Shown: positions 31,605 to 43,404 of the stretch, piece after piece
Numbering within the stretch: position 1 is the stretch's first letter
Layout: each line of letters begins with the position of its first letter
Assembly: GCF_003086295.3 (NCBI RefSeq)
Contig: NC_092047.1
Coordinates: 65,390,054-65,454,053 of the forward strand
Direction: 5' to 3'
From: Arachis hypogaea
Taxonomy: Eukaryota; Streptophyta; Magnoliopsida; Fabales; Fabaceae
Length of the DNA stretch: 64,000 nucleotides
Notes under the pieces: model-generated
The model's database searches: none
The model's input: only the letters and a program-made list of their open reading frames with translations
Told to the model about the DNA's origin: nothing
Made by a program: the position numbers and the translations under genes

Positions 31605-33285
31605 GGATAAACCCCGATTTTGTGGTTTATCTTGCGCTTAATTTGGGGGTTTTTGTCAATATTTCTCACACTTATCCACAAGAAATGCATGATTTTGTGT
31701 TCTCTTCCTAATATTGCTTCATGATGAAAAACATGCTTCTTTTGCCTTAAAATTGCTATATCTTGATCCTCTTCTATTACCATTCGATGTCGTAATGTAT
31801 TTGTTGAGTGATTTCAGGATTTATAGGGCAAGGATGGCTTAGAAGAGAGAAAGAAAGCATGCACAAAAGAAAGGAACATGAAGATTTAGATTTTGGGAAC
31901 TTCAGCACCGACGCGCACATGCACTTCACGCGCACGCGTGGATGAGGATAGTTGAAAGCGACGCGCAAGGATGGACGCATCCGCGCGGATCAGAGAATTT
32001 CCACCGACGCGCACGCGCAGAAAGCTGCACGTGACCTCATTAAAGGAAATCGTGCCTGGCGATTTCTGAGGCTCATCAGGCCCATTTTCAAGCTATTTCT
32101 GCATGGAAAAGACCCAAGGATGCTAGGGGGAAAGGGGGGATCATTCATTTTACACTTAGACATAATTTTAGTTAGTTTTTGGTTCTTTGTTCTTCTAGAG
32201 AGAGAAATCCTTGTTCCTCTCTAGATCTAGCTTTCATTTGATCTTCCCTTGTTGAATTCTGAATTGGATCTTGTTAATTACTAGTTTTAATTGTTTAATT
32301 TGAATTCTCTAGTATAATTTTGTTTAGATCTTGTGTTAGTTTTATGTTCCCTTGTTGTTTGTCATTTTATACCCATTTCATAAATTTTGTAGGTCTTGAT
32401 TTGTTATTGTTGCATTGATGATTTCCTTAATTAATTGTGTTGTTTGAGTGATTGTATGTTGATAATTGTTAGTGGGTACTTGTTAATTCCAATTTAATTG
32501 CAATTTAAATAGATCTTTTATTAATGCTTACCATGTGTTTGATGAAATGTTTCCTTTGATTATATAGTAGTTCTCTTTACTCTTGGCTTAGGCTAAGGAA
32601 ATTGGGTAAGCTTGAGTCATTGGGTCAAATGGATTTGATTATTTGGGAACCCCTAGTTGTCAATTTGATAACCATTGACACTAGCCTACTACCAAGTTAA
32701 TTGGTAGTTAGGTTAGACCTTATGGATTGATGTTGACCAAACCATTTAACATACTTCAAGTATAGAAGTAAACTTAATGAGTTTGGTTCCTCATAATTGT
32801 CAAGATATGGTTATTAGACAAGGATAGTGACCCCAATTCCCATGCCTAGCCAAGAGTTGCTTTTACCATTCATATTTGAAAACCCAAAAATCTTGATTAC
32901 TTGTCTTAGTTATAGTAACTTATTTAGTTTAGAATAGAATTACATTGGATGTTATTTTACTAGTTTGGGATTAATTACATCTTGCTTTAGTCAATTGAAT
33001 TAGTTTCTTGCATTTCAAGATTACTTGCTTGTTAAGATTCCTAGTTTAATTTCTCGCTCATGACTTGCAACCCCATATTTCTAACCAATGTTGAAGCACA
33101 TGTTTGCCCATTCTTTGTGAGACGACCCGAAGTTTGAATACTTCGGTTACTTTTATTGGGTTGAACTTGTGACAACCAAATTCCTTCTAAATTTGATACT
33201 CGAGGATTGTTGTTGGGAAGAGCTATACTTGCAACGGAATTTTATTGAGAAATTCTATACCAACATAGTCTCTTGAGGTGCATCA
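31605..33285 (+). repeat. 3' LTR of element A (1681 bp)
   Basis: It starts GGATAAACCCC, where the family has TGATAAAC, so the first T has mutated, and ends CATCA. The last 785 bases match 1-788. It contains a CpG cluster at about 31905-32030 and the U5 hairpin CCGAAG/CTTCGG at 33127-33146. The five bases AAGAG that follow would be the target duplication; its partner is outside the window. Confidence 0.92.
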
Positions 33286-33923
33286 AAGAGCAAAAGGAGC
33301 AAAAAAATACCTACAAAACTAAAGGATTACATCTTATAGAAGAGGGAGAGTGTAAGCATTTCTTCTCCTTTCTAGGTCTTTATCTCTCCTTCTTATTCTT
33401 CTAATTCTTCTTCCCTTTTGTTCTCCAGGTGCCACTTGCTTCCATGTGACTTCCGTGGATTATTATTAAGCTTCCACCACAACAATTGTTATTACCATTG
33501 TGAATTGTTTCTTCTTTTCCTTTTATTTCAATTATAGAAAACCCAAAAACATTTTAATATCTCTTACCTTCTATTTTAATTCATTCAGTAATTTCTTCAA
33601 ACACTTGTCCTCCATCACACAATACATATATTAATTATAATCACAAATTATGCTATTTCAAATTAAATGACTTATATAATGGTGATATCATTTATTGCTA
33701 TAAATGCTAAATTTAATAAGTCATAATTACTTTTGATTTGGAATTAAATGAGAATAAAATTAGATATTATCTTTTGTTCCTTAGATAATTATCTTTTGGA
33801 TTTTAGATATATTATTTTTTGGACTTTAGATACTATTTTATTTGGGCTTTAGGGTTTAATAGATGCCATGCTCAAATATAAATAGTGCCTTCAGGGTTTC
33901 GGTCTCCAATATACCAAAGCCGC
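33286..33923 (+). repeat. Probable 5' LTR of copia G, part before the solo LTR
   Basis: It has no ORF and is AT-rich. A TATA box candidate TATAAATA lies at 33877-33884. The sequence leads, across solo LTR H, into CA plus the copia primer site, so it should belong to the G LTR. I cannot fix its left boundary because the 3' LTR is outside the window and A abuts it. Confidence 0.6.
33919..33923. repeat. Target site duplication GCCGC (left) of solo LTR H
   Basis: It matches 35411-35415. Confidence 0.88.
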
Positions 33924-35410
33924 CGATAAACCACTATTTTATGGTTTATTTTGTGTTTAATTGAATGGTTTCATCAAGTCTTCACCCACTTATTCATATG
34001 ATTTTGCATGATTTTATAATTCCTTCCGAGTATTATTTTATGGTTGAAAACATGCTTCCTAAAGATCTTTTATTAGTGTATTTTAATTCTCCTTTATACC
34101 ATTCGATGCCGTGATCCGTGTTTTAAGTGTTTCAGGCTTCATAGGGCAGGAATGGCTTAGAAATGGAGAGGAAGCTTGCAAAAATGGAAGGAACACAAGA
34201 AACTAAGGAGATTAATAGCAAACAGCGACGCGAGTGCGTTCCTCACGTGAACGAGCGGAATGGAGAAATCGCAGCGACGCGAACGCGTGCCTAACGCGTA
34301 CGCGTGGACGACGCGTACGCGTGACAAGGAAAATCGCTGAATGACGCGAACGCGTGGTCGACGTGTACGTGTGACAAGGAAAATCGCTGAATGACGTGAA
34401 CGCATGGATGACGCGTACGTGTGACCTGCGCGATCTGTAGAATTAGCAGAAAATGCTGGGGGCGATCTCGGGCCGCGTTTTAACCCAGTTTTCAGCCCAG
34501 AAACACAGAATAAAGCCAGGGAACATGCAGAGACTCAACACACATCTTAGACATAATAGACATACAGTTTTAGATACATTAGAATAGTTTTTAGGTTTTT
34601 AGATCTGAATTTAGAGAGGATTACTCTCCCTCTAGGTTCACTTTACATTCATTGTTCATGCTTTTGGATATTGAAGAGTCATTACCTCCGTTGAAGATAT
34701 TATTCTAGTTTTTTTACTTTACCCCTTACTCTTCCATATCCTTATTTAGTTTATTTTAGAATTTCAATTGGATTATTTTCATGGATTGTTGATAAAGAGA
34801 TTACTTTTACTTTTAATTAATTTTCAGTTTCTATTTTATTTTAATTAAATTATTATGTCTTCTTATATTTTTATGAGCGTTATATTCATGTCAATGGAAT
34901 AGATCTTCATACTTGACATGGGGTTGATTAAAAGGAGACACTTGAGTTGGAAGGCTTAAGTGTTGGTTAAATTGGAAATTGTTGGCTAGTTCTGTATTTA
35001 GCTCAATCACTTGACTTTCCTTTATTTAGTAAGGGTTAACTAAGTGAAAACAACAACCTTTTTAATACTATACTTAAGAGATCCCAACAAGAATAGAACT
35101 TCCAATTAATCATTCCCCGAATCAAGGCCTTTTTATATTAATAATAATTCTTAGTTTTATTGCTTTCAATTATAATTATTGCTCATTATTCAAACTCAAC
35201 TCTTTCAGAAAATTTCTAATTAATAAATCAGTACCCTTTCCTGCAATTCGTTGGGAGACGACCTGGGACTCATACTCCCAGTATTTTTATTTCTAAATTT
35301 CGTGACAACTTTTATAAACTGACGAGGCGGATCTTAGCTTATTAAGAACTATACTCTCAATGCATTCTCTATATTGATTTCTTAATTAGCCGACTTCTGC
35401 CTGTGCGTCA
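33924..35410 (+). mobile_element. Solo LTR H (1487 bp) of an Athila-like family
   Basis: It starts CGATAAACC (family start TGATAAAC, T to C) and ends GCGTCA. GCCGC flanks both sides. Neither a primer site nor a polypurine tract is attached, so a single LTR remains, the usual product of recombination between two LTRs. It carries a CpG cluster (34205-34440) and the U5 hairpin CTGGGA/TCCCAG at 35263-35281, like the LTRs of A, D, E and F, but its sequence is otherwise distinct. Confidence 0.88.
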
Positions 35411-35624
35411 GCCGCCTTTGTCGCTCTTTCCCATCAAAAGAGTTACAATTCAGCCTTAGGGATACAAAAGGCTTTGGTTTAGGAAGATTGAAAGAACCAC
35501 AAGACTGAGACAATTCTTCCATCAATTTCTAATTTATATGAGTAAAGTTACACTTTCGCATTATAATATATTTTTGATGACTCCATATGAATGATTTGAG
35601 TTAATAAAATAATTTATTCCAACA
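35411..35624 (+). repeat. Probable 5' LTR of copia G, right part
   Basis: It begins with the second GCCGC and ends CCAACA two bases before the primer site. No ORF. Confidence 0.65.
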
Positions 35625-35626
35625 AG

Positions 35627-35639
35627 TAGTATCAGAGCC
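35627..35639 (+). promoter_or_regulatory. Primer binding site of copia G (initiator tRNA-Met)
   Basis: TAGTATCAGAGCC matches the tRNA-iMet complement TGGTATCAGAGCC with one change. Confidence 0.9.
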
Positions 35640-35736
35640 ATTCGTAATTTAATTATCGAAAATATTCGATTTTATTTTATTGGATCAATATATATATACA
35701 TATGTGTTGTTTGCATTACATATAAAATTGTTGCAC

Positions 35737-35789
<53 letters not shown>

Positions 35790-36080
35790 ATGCTTACTGA
35801 TGCATCATGTGTTTCCTATATGTGTGTATAGACGAACTATTATTATGTATGTATGTTCATAGACATTGTCATGTTATTATTTGACTATATATATCGCTGG
35901 ACACTTATGGTGGATACACTGTGTATCAGTTATCCCTTTTTTTTTGAGATGATGCTCATAAATTTTTTTTAATAAATATTGATAGAATATTATTGAATTA
36001 TGATTATTTTGTTTTGATTATGTGTGCCATTAATTTGGTACAAAATTAATTGATTATCCTCTTGGATATAAGGATTATTA
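35640..36080 (+). other. First part of the copia G leader
   Basis: AT-rich and non-coding. It includes a TA run at about 35740-35785. Confidence 0.6.
35740..35785. repeat. TA microsatellite in the copia leader
   Basis: An alternating TA run of about 46 bases. Confidence 0.95.
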
Positions 36081-36819
36081 TGTATATGTCACTTATGCAA
36101 ATATTAATTTACCCAAAAAAAGATTTATATTTGGCCAAGTTATGTATACACATTAATAATATTTGAGTGATGGAATTATAATGATTGATTTTAATTTTAA
36201 TGGATCATGAATTTTTTGGCACATAAATTTATTTCACAGTTATAACCATGTTTTTCTTCAAGGTGTGAAAAGATACCATTAAGATTTAATTCCTTATGCG
36301 GTTTAAAGAATTTTTTTTATTGTTACATAAGAAAACTAGTAATAATTTGGATTATTATATCCACTCATTTTGTAAAGATTTGGTTTTGGAATAAATTGAT
36401 TGAACATTATGTTGCCAAAGTAGTCTCTTCTGTGAAAATTGATTTATTTAAAACATTAGGAATATGGTGATGTGTAATTCATGCGAATATTGGTCAGCCC
36501 AAAGGAGGGTCTATATTTGGCCAAATTACATACACATATTGATTGTAAATACATGTTTGGGTAACTAATTAAGAATAAAGTAATGCTTATTATTTATGCG
36601 GACAATAATCGGCCCAAAGGAAGTTTATTGTTTGGCCAAATAATAAACATTGCACACTTTTGTTTATTTTCTATTAATTATGTGGTCAATAATCGGCTCA
36701 AAGGAAGGTTATTGTTTGGCCAATTAATAGAAAATATATGCGGTAATAAATAGATTGCGAAGTTTAAGTTTCCATGTGCGCATTCAGTCGGTCCAATGAA
36801 AGGCTTAATGTGTAACATG
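36081..36819 (+). ncRNA. Array of five related stem-loops in the copia G leader
   Basis: Five hairpins share one architecture: a long lower stem, a 5' bulge ATGCGG facing a 3' bulge TTGGCC, a short upper stem, and a loop containing CGGCCCAAAGGAAG. They lie at 36081-36150, 36471-36532, 36582-36651, 36665-36736 and 36773-36819. Lower stems differ in sequence but stay paired: TTATTATTT with AAATAATAA in the third (14 pairs with one mismatch), and TATTTTCTATTAATT with its perfect 15-base complement in the fourth. The fifth is weaker. The leader upstream of gag is where packaging and dimerisation signals normally sit. That function is inference. Confidence 0.75.
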
Positions 36820-36979
36820 AATTTTGATAATATTTGATTACTGCAATGAGAGTATCACTTACAATTAATTTTCTATCCAAAGATTGAAAATTAATGTTGT
36901 TCTAGATATCTCAATATGGATTTTTTCCATTATTTAACTAATGTTTACTACATGTTCTTTTTGTTCTAATCCAGAAACT

Positions 36980-37073
36980 ATGGCTTTAACCACCAATGTT
37001 TCTGCACAAATTAGCAGTATTCCTATGTTGAATGGTTCAAACTTTAAAGTTTGGAAGGATACCGTGGAGATTG
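36980..37073 (+). pseudogene. gag: gag of copia G, N-terminal fragment
   Basis: From the ATG at 36980 it reads MALTTNVSAQ, then LNGSNFKVWKDTVEIV, the usual start of copia Gag proteins (DUF4219/UBN2-like). Element E interrupts it after codon 31; the rest starts at 57915. Confidence 0.85.
37069..37073. repeat. Target site duplication GATTG (left) of element E
   Basis: It matches 57910-57914. The duplicated bases are part of the G gag codons. Confidence 0.95.
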
Positions 37074-38639
37074 TGATAAACCCCAATTTTGTGGCTTATC
37101 TTATGCTTATTTTAGAGAATTTTATCACCTTTTCCCACATTTATTCAATGAAATAGCATGGTTTTGTAATTCTCCCTTGAATTGTGCTTAAGTGTAAAAA
37201 CATGCTTCTTAGGCCCTTAAATTGGTGATTTTAACTCACTTTAATTCCATTCGATGCCTTGATGTGTTTGTTGAGTGATTTTAGGTTCATAAGGCAAGTA
37301 TTGGATGGAAGAAATGAGGAGAAAAGCATACAAAGTGGAGAATGCATGAAGAAATAAAGATTGGAAATGCATCGATGCGCGCGCACGTGTACAAGGCGCA
37401 CACACGCAGAAGTGATTTCACATAGAGACGTGCGCACGCGTACATGCTGTGTACGCGCGTATGAAGGAACAGCCAATCGACGCGCACGCGCACATGGCGC
37501 GTACGCGCCGATACCAGCACGTGACTCACTTAAAGGCAAAACACTGGGGGCAATTTCTGAGCTGTCTAGGCCCAAATCCAACTTGTTTCTGAGTGTATTT
37601 CATGCAGAATTGAAATCCAAGCAAAGGGGGGAGCAAATGTTGGTAGTATAGCATCATGTAGGTTAGTTTCTAGAGAGAGAAGCTCCATCTTCTCTCTAAA
37701 ATTAGGGTTCCTAGGACAACTCCATCTTAGATCTAGGTTCAATTACATGTCTTGATCTTGTTTCTTTTATGATTTCTTACTTCTACTCTTTCATTGTCAT
37801 GGTTGTAGTGTTAATTTTACTTTTATGCCTCTTTTATGTTCATGCACTCATGATGGATTTGGTTTACTCTTAATGAAATTTGATGTTGATGTTTCTTTTA
37901 TTGTTGAATTGAGTTGTGGATTTACTTTAATTACAATTGGTAGTTGTTAGATTTTATCTTTTTCATGCAATTTACCATGCTTTCCTTTTGTGCCTTCCAT
38001 GTGTTTGACAAAATATTTGAAAGGATGTTAGAGTAGATTTCGAGCATTCTTGGCTTGGAAAGAGTAATTGAGCAATCTTGAGTCATGAAAACCCAACCTA
38101 TGTTGGTGATCTAGAGTTGTTAGTTAATATTATTTTCATTGACTCTAATCTCTTGCTAATTTAATTGGTGACTTGATTAGGACATTTGGGTTGAGATTAG
38201 CTAGTCTTGTTAGACTTTCTCTCATGGAAGATAACCTATATCTTCTTCCATCGTTGGGGATGACGTAATAAGATAAATTCTTATTAATTATTGTTATGAT
38301 TAATGACTAGGATAGAAAGCCTATATTCTCAACCCTTGCCATGAATGTCTTTCTTTATTAATTGCTTCCTTTAATTGCTCTCTTTACTTTTCATGTCATT
38401 TATTTTATTGTCCCTTTACCAAACCAAACCCCTTGCATTTTCATAGCCAATAATTGACCACTTCATTACAATTCCTTGTGAGACGACCCGGAGTTCAAAT
38501 ACTTCGGTTAATTTTTATTGGGATTTGTACATGTGACAAAACCAAATTTAATTTGATTTGAGGATTGACTATTGGTTTGGACTGTACTAACAACAGAATT
38601 ATTTTGTGGAATTCCGAACCGGTATAAATCCTTGTATCA
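37074..38639 (+). repeat. 5' LTR of element E (1566 bp)
   Basis: It starts TGATAAACCCC and ends CTTGTATCA. It contains a CpG cluster (37370-37525) and the U5 hairpin CCGGAG/CTTCGG at 38488-38507 (one G-U pair). Confidence 0.95.
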
Positions 38640-38645
38640 AATTAA

Positions 38646-38663
38646 TGGCGCCGTTGCCGGGGA
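38646..38663 (+). promoter_or_regulatory. Primer binding site of element E (tRNA-Asp)
   Basis: A perfect 18-base tRNA-Asp complement, six bases after the LTR. Confidence 0.95.
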
Positions 38664-38802
38664 CTTGCAATGGTGCTATATTGTTGGCTATTGTATATAT
38701 TGTGAATCGCTTGATTTTTGGTTTGTTTGTTAGTTTTTATTAGTTTTAGGATTTTGTTCTCTTTGTTTCTTATTAATACTTGTTTTTATTTTCTCTTTCA
38801 CT

Positions 38803-40672
38803 ATGAATTCTCATCCTTTTGGCTATGAGTGTAGTTCAAACTATGTTGTAGGAAATGGAAGCTTCAATGAGAATGTGCATCAAGAATTTGGAAATCAAGG
38901 ATGGGAGGAACCCCAAGCTTATGGACAACCTTCTTGGCAACAACCTCCTCCGAACTCTTATGGGTATAATCCTAATCCTAATGCATACCAATCCAATGTG
39001 TGTGATGACCCTCATTGTGGTTGTCAACCACAATCATAAAATGCAAATGAATCCCCTCCTCAATATAGCCCTCCACCATACTCACATGCCTTACACCATC
39101 ATTTAACTCCATATGACCATAATCCATACCCACCATACCAACCGCCGTATGAGCCATATCTAGAGCCACCAATATTCTAACATCAATACGCCCAAGAGCC
39201 ACAAATTCCACACCCACCACCTCAAGAGTTTCACCAATATGAACCACCTTCCAATTACAACAACCTTCCCTCAAACAATGAAACCTCTCTTCCACCACCA
39301 CCTCCCGATGAAACCTTCATGTTAGAACTAAGAGACCTTGAATCTCGTATCTTAAGACGACAAAAGGTGGATGAAAATAAGTTTAAGGAGCTAAGAGCAA
39401 GGATGGCTAGCATAGTAGAAGCCGTGAGTCACCTAACATCCCACCTAAGCTCATGCACCCTAAGTACTCCCATTGTTGAATGTGGAGAAACAATCAAGGA
39501 GCCTAGTGAGGGAGTGAATTTGAAGTTCCATGGTGAGGAAGAGGAGTTAAAGCAAGGAGTGCAATAAGAGGAGAAAGTAGAGATTAGTGGACGAAAAGAA
39601 GTAGTGGGTGGATGTTTAGGATATGTTGAGCACATAAAGGAATCTCAAGTTGAAGACCCTCTTCCACGGAGTATGGAAGGGATGTTAAAGAGGAGAATAA
39701 TGTTACAGAAGTAGACAGAGAGTTGAAGGAAATTGATCAAGAAGTGAATTCCATCATTAGTGATTTTTTGCCCACATTGATCGATCCCTTTGACGATCTT
39801 GTTGAGCATTCTCCCAGTGGAATAAAATGACATGTTGAGGAGGATGTGCAACCTCCAAGGCATATTGCGCGTAAAGAATTGGAAGAAGTATCTCAAGCAA
39901 CAAGCTCCCTTATATATGATGATTCTGCATCAACATATGACCCTTTCGAGTCTGAAAAGTCCTTCCCCAATATGCTTAGACTTGATGATGAGGTAGACTT
40001 CACTAGACCTCCTATATATGATGAGAGTGATAGGGAAGAGGTAGAAGAAATTGGTGAAGAAGAATGCGAACTTGAGGAAGCTTGGCAAGAGGAGGAACTT
40101 GAAAAACCTTGCCAAGTGGTAGAAGCCTCTAGAAGAGGGTGGACAGGAGTGGAGCATGCTTTATCAAGATCTTTAGGAACTCCTCCACCTAGGTTGTCAT
40201 CCAATCCTTCGTTTGAGTGGGTAAAACTTCTAACTCTCAGTTTTATTATCCCACTTGAATTTGGTTTGCTTGAAACGGATGGCCAACTTAGGGCGCTTTG
40301 TGTAATTAAGCGAAAGAGGAGGATGTTTAGTGGTTGGCGTTGTAAATCTAGGCTCATTATGGTTGGAAGCTCAAAATTGAAAAGTATGGATTGGTGCAAT
40401 GCTCAATTAAATGGGTCTAGGAGGATAGTTTGGTGCTTTCATGAGAATTCTGCTTTCTAGTCACCCGAATGGAATCAAAGCGATAAGCTAGAAGATGGAT
40501 GCGAAGATAAGATTTGGGACCCTGGATCACACCACGAAAATCAATTTTGGGAACTCATATCTTGGAGAGAACCTCACCCAAGCTTGGTGAAGATGGTTGG
40601 AACTTCTGACAACTGATTGAAGGACAAGCACTCTTCGAGGTTCAAGGATGGATACAAGCATAAACCACCTTG
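38803..40672 (+). pseudogene. ORF1 of element E, function unknown, broken
   Basis: It starts at the ATG at 38803 (MNSHPFGYECSSN), the same opening as ORF1 of D and F. A Pro/Tyr/Gln-rich part has in-frame stops at 39037 and near 39178, followed by a coiled-coil-like LELRDLESRILRRQKVDENK (39322-39381). It is frameshifted between 39567 and 39846. The second part is acidic (EVEEIGEEECELEEAWQEEE) and ends with SFEWVKLLTLSFIIPLEFG, ETDGQLRAL and, after stops at 40458 and 40615, FKDGYKHKPP with TGA at 40670. Identity to D and F is limited to the opening, the acidic tract and the C-terminal block. I see no known domain. Confidence 0.72.
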
Positions 40673-40690
40673 ACAAGGAGCCTCCCAAAT

Positions 40691-40744
40691 GTCCAACTTA
40701 AGGACTTAAACTAAAAGTGCTTAGTAGGAGACACCCTACCATGG
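40691..40744 (+). ncRNA. Conserved hairpin after ORF1 of E
   Basis: GTAGG (40724-40728) pairs with CCTAC (40735-40739) over AGACAC. Compared with GGTGGG/CCCACC in A, D and F, one G-C pair is an A-T pair here, so the pairing is kept through changes on both sides. It is preceded by GTCCAACTTAAGGAC as in A. Confidence 0.65.
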
Positions 40745-41055
40745 TAAACTTTTTCCATTCTCTTGTAGATAAAATGAATGAATGAATTGGGTTCCATTTT
40801 ATATAATTTCTTTACTTCTTAGTATATTTTGCTTTACTTGCTAAGGTGTTTATAGATTCTATGCCTTAATTAGGGATGATTCTTCGAATTTGAGTTTTTG
40901 CTTGGATTGCAAGTTTCCTCAATTTGTTTGAAAAATCCCCAAAAATTCAAAAATATGTTTAATTTTGCATCTTAGCTGGTTTTAGAGTCTTAGAGGAGAC
41001 TGGGAGGATTATGAGCTCTTCTTGGTGCTCTTGATAAAAAAAGAGAGAGAGAGAG
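40745..41055 (+). other. Spacer between the ORF1 hairpin and the CpG cluster of E
   Basis: AT-rich with a short GA run at 41041-41060. No ORF or other signal seen. Confidence 0.5.
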
Positions 41056-41059
41056 AGAG

Positions 41060-41560
41060 CAGCCACGCGCAAGCGCACAGTGCGCGCACGCATCGGCTGT
41101 GCATCTGAGCTTTCTGGGCCAAGGACCAGAGAGTTGTGCTACTTTTGGGCCAACTCTGGGCCTTAATCCACGTGGACGCGTACATGGTGCGTCCGCGTCC
41201 CCTTGTGTTTCCCTACCCACGCGTAGGCGCACTTGGCGCCTCCGCGTCCTATCATCGTTCAACTCATCCACACGCAAGCGCACAGTGCGCGCGTGCGTCG
41301 ATGCATTTTTGCATCACCCAGGCCAAAGACCCGAGAGTTATGCCAACTCTGGGCCACTTTTATGCCTCTGGCCTAGCTCACCTGTGCGGACGCGCACCGT
41401 ACGTGTCCGCGCTCATGCCTACACAACCCATCTACGCGACAGCGCGTATGACGCCTCCGCGCCACTTCATTATCCTCTCACCCACACGGACGCGTACAGT
41501 GCACGCTCGCGTGGATTCAAAACTTACTAACCCCATGGACGCGAGAGCCCTAGTGCATTC
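41060..41560 (+). repeat. CpG-dense quasi-palindromic cluster in E
   Basis: Cores such as GCGCACAGTGCGCGC and ACGCGTACATGGTGCG recur, separated by words also found in A (GAGAGTTGTGC, CCAACTCTGGGCC). It holds the same position, between ORF1 or pol and the Transposase_32-like ORF, as in A, D and F. Confidence 0.75.
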
Positions 41561-43404
41561 GCGCAACCCTTCATCCCTCCCCAACGTCACTCCCTCTTCT
41601 TTTTTCCATAACCACCACCATCGTCTCTACAACCAGTAACCATCTGTCCACCGCGCCGGCCACACCACTGTCGTAAGCCACCGCGTTGCCTTCTCATCCC
41701 CAACCCTCTTTCTTTCTCTTTTTCCCTCTCTCCCTCGCTCTCACATCCCATAGCCGCTACCGCCGCAACCTCCATTGTCACCGGCGAGCATTCCACAACC
41801 ACCACCGTCGCCACAACCCCCTCTCTCTTTTCTACCATTGCTTTTTTCTTTCGGCCTCACCCTGTCCTTCTCACTCCACCACCCTGCTCTGTCTCTTCTC
41901 TGTCCTGGCGCTACCTCAGCACCGCTACAAGCTCCGCCGTAGGCCGCCGTCACTGGCAGCAGAAATTGGCCACTCCATCCACCTTCCCTTTCATTTCTTG
42001 GTTCATCCCTTCTGCCCCGCTTCCAGGTCCCATACCCCTGCCCTATTTTGCTCTCTGTTACTTTACTGTTTAATTGATTTTGTTAGTTAGTGTTAGATTA
42101 GATTATTGTTTAAATTTTGTATGCTGGGTTAGATAGAGATATATGCTGTTAGGTAGTTAGGATGTGGTTAGAAGATTCTAGGCCTGATAAGTGCGCCGTT
42201 TATGTTTACTTGTTCAAATGTTACATGCTGCATGATGAGTGACGTGCTCTGTTTTGTATGTTCGGTTTCACTGCTGTGTTGATTTTGCTTGCTGCTTAAG
42301 CCTATTCCTTTTGTTTCTTGTTGATGTTTTGCTGCTGAAAGACTGGCTTATTTGTTCAATTCATATGAACTCATATATGTTTTTTGTATTTTTAATTGTT
42401 AATGAATTCATATGGAATCTGAATTGATTGTTTGAATTTGGAAAATGGCCAATTTACTGCTGAAATGCTGCTGGATTTTTTCTAACCATATCTCATGAAT
42501 TAACATTATTTTAATTGATGCAACAAACTTCTATTTGACGAAATTCTGTGTCAATAGAATCTTCTTCGTTAAATGGATTTGGAAATTTTCTCTTGAGCTT
42601 CCCTGCAAGTTTTGGTCATGCTTATAACTTTCTTTGCTTACTTGTGATGTTAACTTACTTCTGTACATTGAATAGTTCAAGTGAATTTTCAGCTTGACCA
42701 TGAACTTGAAATTCCTTGGAGAATTTGTGCCTCTTTTGCATAAACACACAAGTTTGAAGGTTTTTAATCTATGTGGATGAATTGATTCATTCTAGTCATA
42801 CCTAATTTGCATTAATTCACATGGATCATGAGGTTTTCCATTCTTGTTTTAACTTGTGACTTTTATGCCTCGTTGGATTTGGTGTTGAATGTTTCTTGAT
42901 TTACTTGTTTCTCAATGTTTTGATTTTACCAATACCACTTAATACAACCCTAGTGATCTTTACATTGATTGATGACTTGTTTTCATATTGGTTGCTTTTT
43001 GGCAATATCATATTTCATCATCAATGACTATATGTATTTCATGGTTGTGAGTATGCTTGCACCCTTGCTTTGTACACTTCTTTTAATTGAGCCGATAACC
43101 GTCATATCACTAATTTTTGAACTGATTTCTAACTCTAACTTGTTTAACCAACTAACTCCTCTTTTGGTTTTCAATTTAACTCTTTTAATCATTCTTTTGA
43201 ATATGGCATTTCCTAGGCTTAATGAATAAGCATTGTGCAATTGTGGTTTGAATTCTTGGTTTGTGACTTGATTTGAATTCTGAATTTTGTTACTTGCATT
43301 CCAAGAATCCTCTTTTCTTCACTCACTTCATGAGTATGCCTTACTTTGAGTGCTATACATCTACTTGGCTAATTGCTTATATCATATCACACTTGTTCTT
43401 CAGG
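41561..43404 (+). other. Spacer upstream of the Transposase_32-like ORF of E
   Basis: It begins C/T-rich (41580-42020; Pro/Ser/His-rich readings in several frames are compositional), then AT-rich. It ends TTGTTCTTCAG directly before ATG at 43405, an acceptor-like sequence. Confidence 0.6.

Larger units (their letters stand above)
1..33285 (+). mobile_element. Element A: Athila-type Ty3/gypsy retrotransposon, 5' end outside the window, split by elements B and D
   Basis: The order seen is partial 5' LTR, tRNA-Asp primer site, gag, protease, RT, RNase H, integrase, a CG-rich spacer, a Transposase_32-like ORF, polypurine tract and 3' LTR. Two foreign elements interrupt it (2054-12693 and 17941-27936), each with matching 5-bp target duplications, and the A sequence continues cleanly on both sides of each. 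Its LTRs differ by roughly 3-4% over the shared part by eye, against about 2% for element B, which agrees with A being the older host. All coding regions carry stops or frameshifts, so it is a decayed copy. The lineage call rests on the Athila-like gag and pol motifs, the tRNA-Asp site and the ORF downstream of pol. Confidence 0.9.

Noticed and set aside
33286..33923. Host promoter or gene upstream of copia G
   Set aside because: The TATA box and leader lead into a copia primer site, so it is better explained as the LTR of G. No host exon is visible.
36081..36819. MITE or inverted-repeat transposons
   Set aside because: Each hairpin is only 47-72 bp, lacks target duplications and shares loop and bulge motifs with its neighbours. 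Structured RNA is the better reading.
39930..40399. Ser-rich ORFs on the minus strand opposite ORF1 of E
   Set aside because: They are the complement of the Glu-rich stretch of ORF1.
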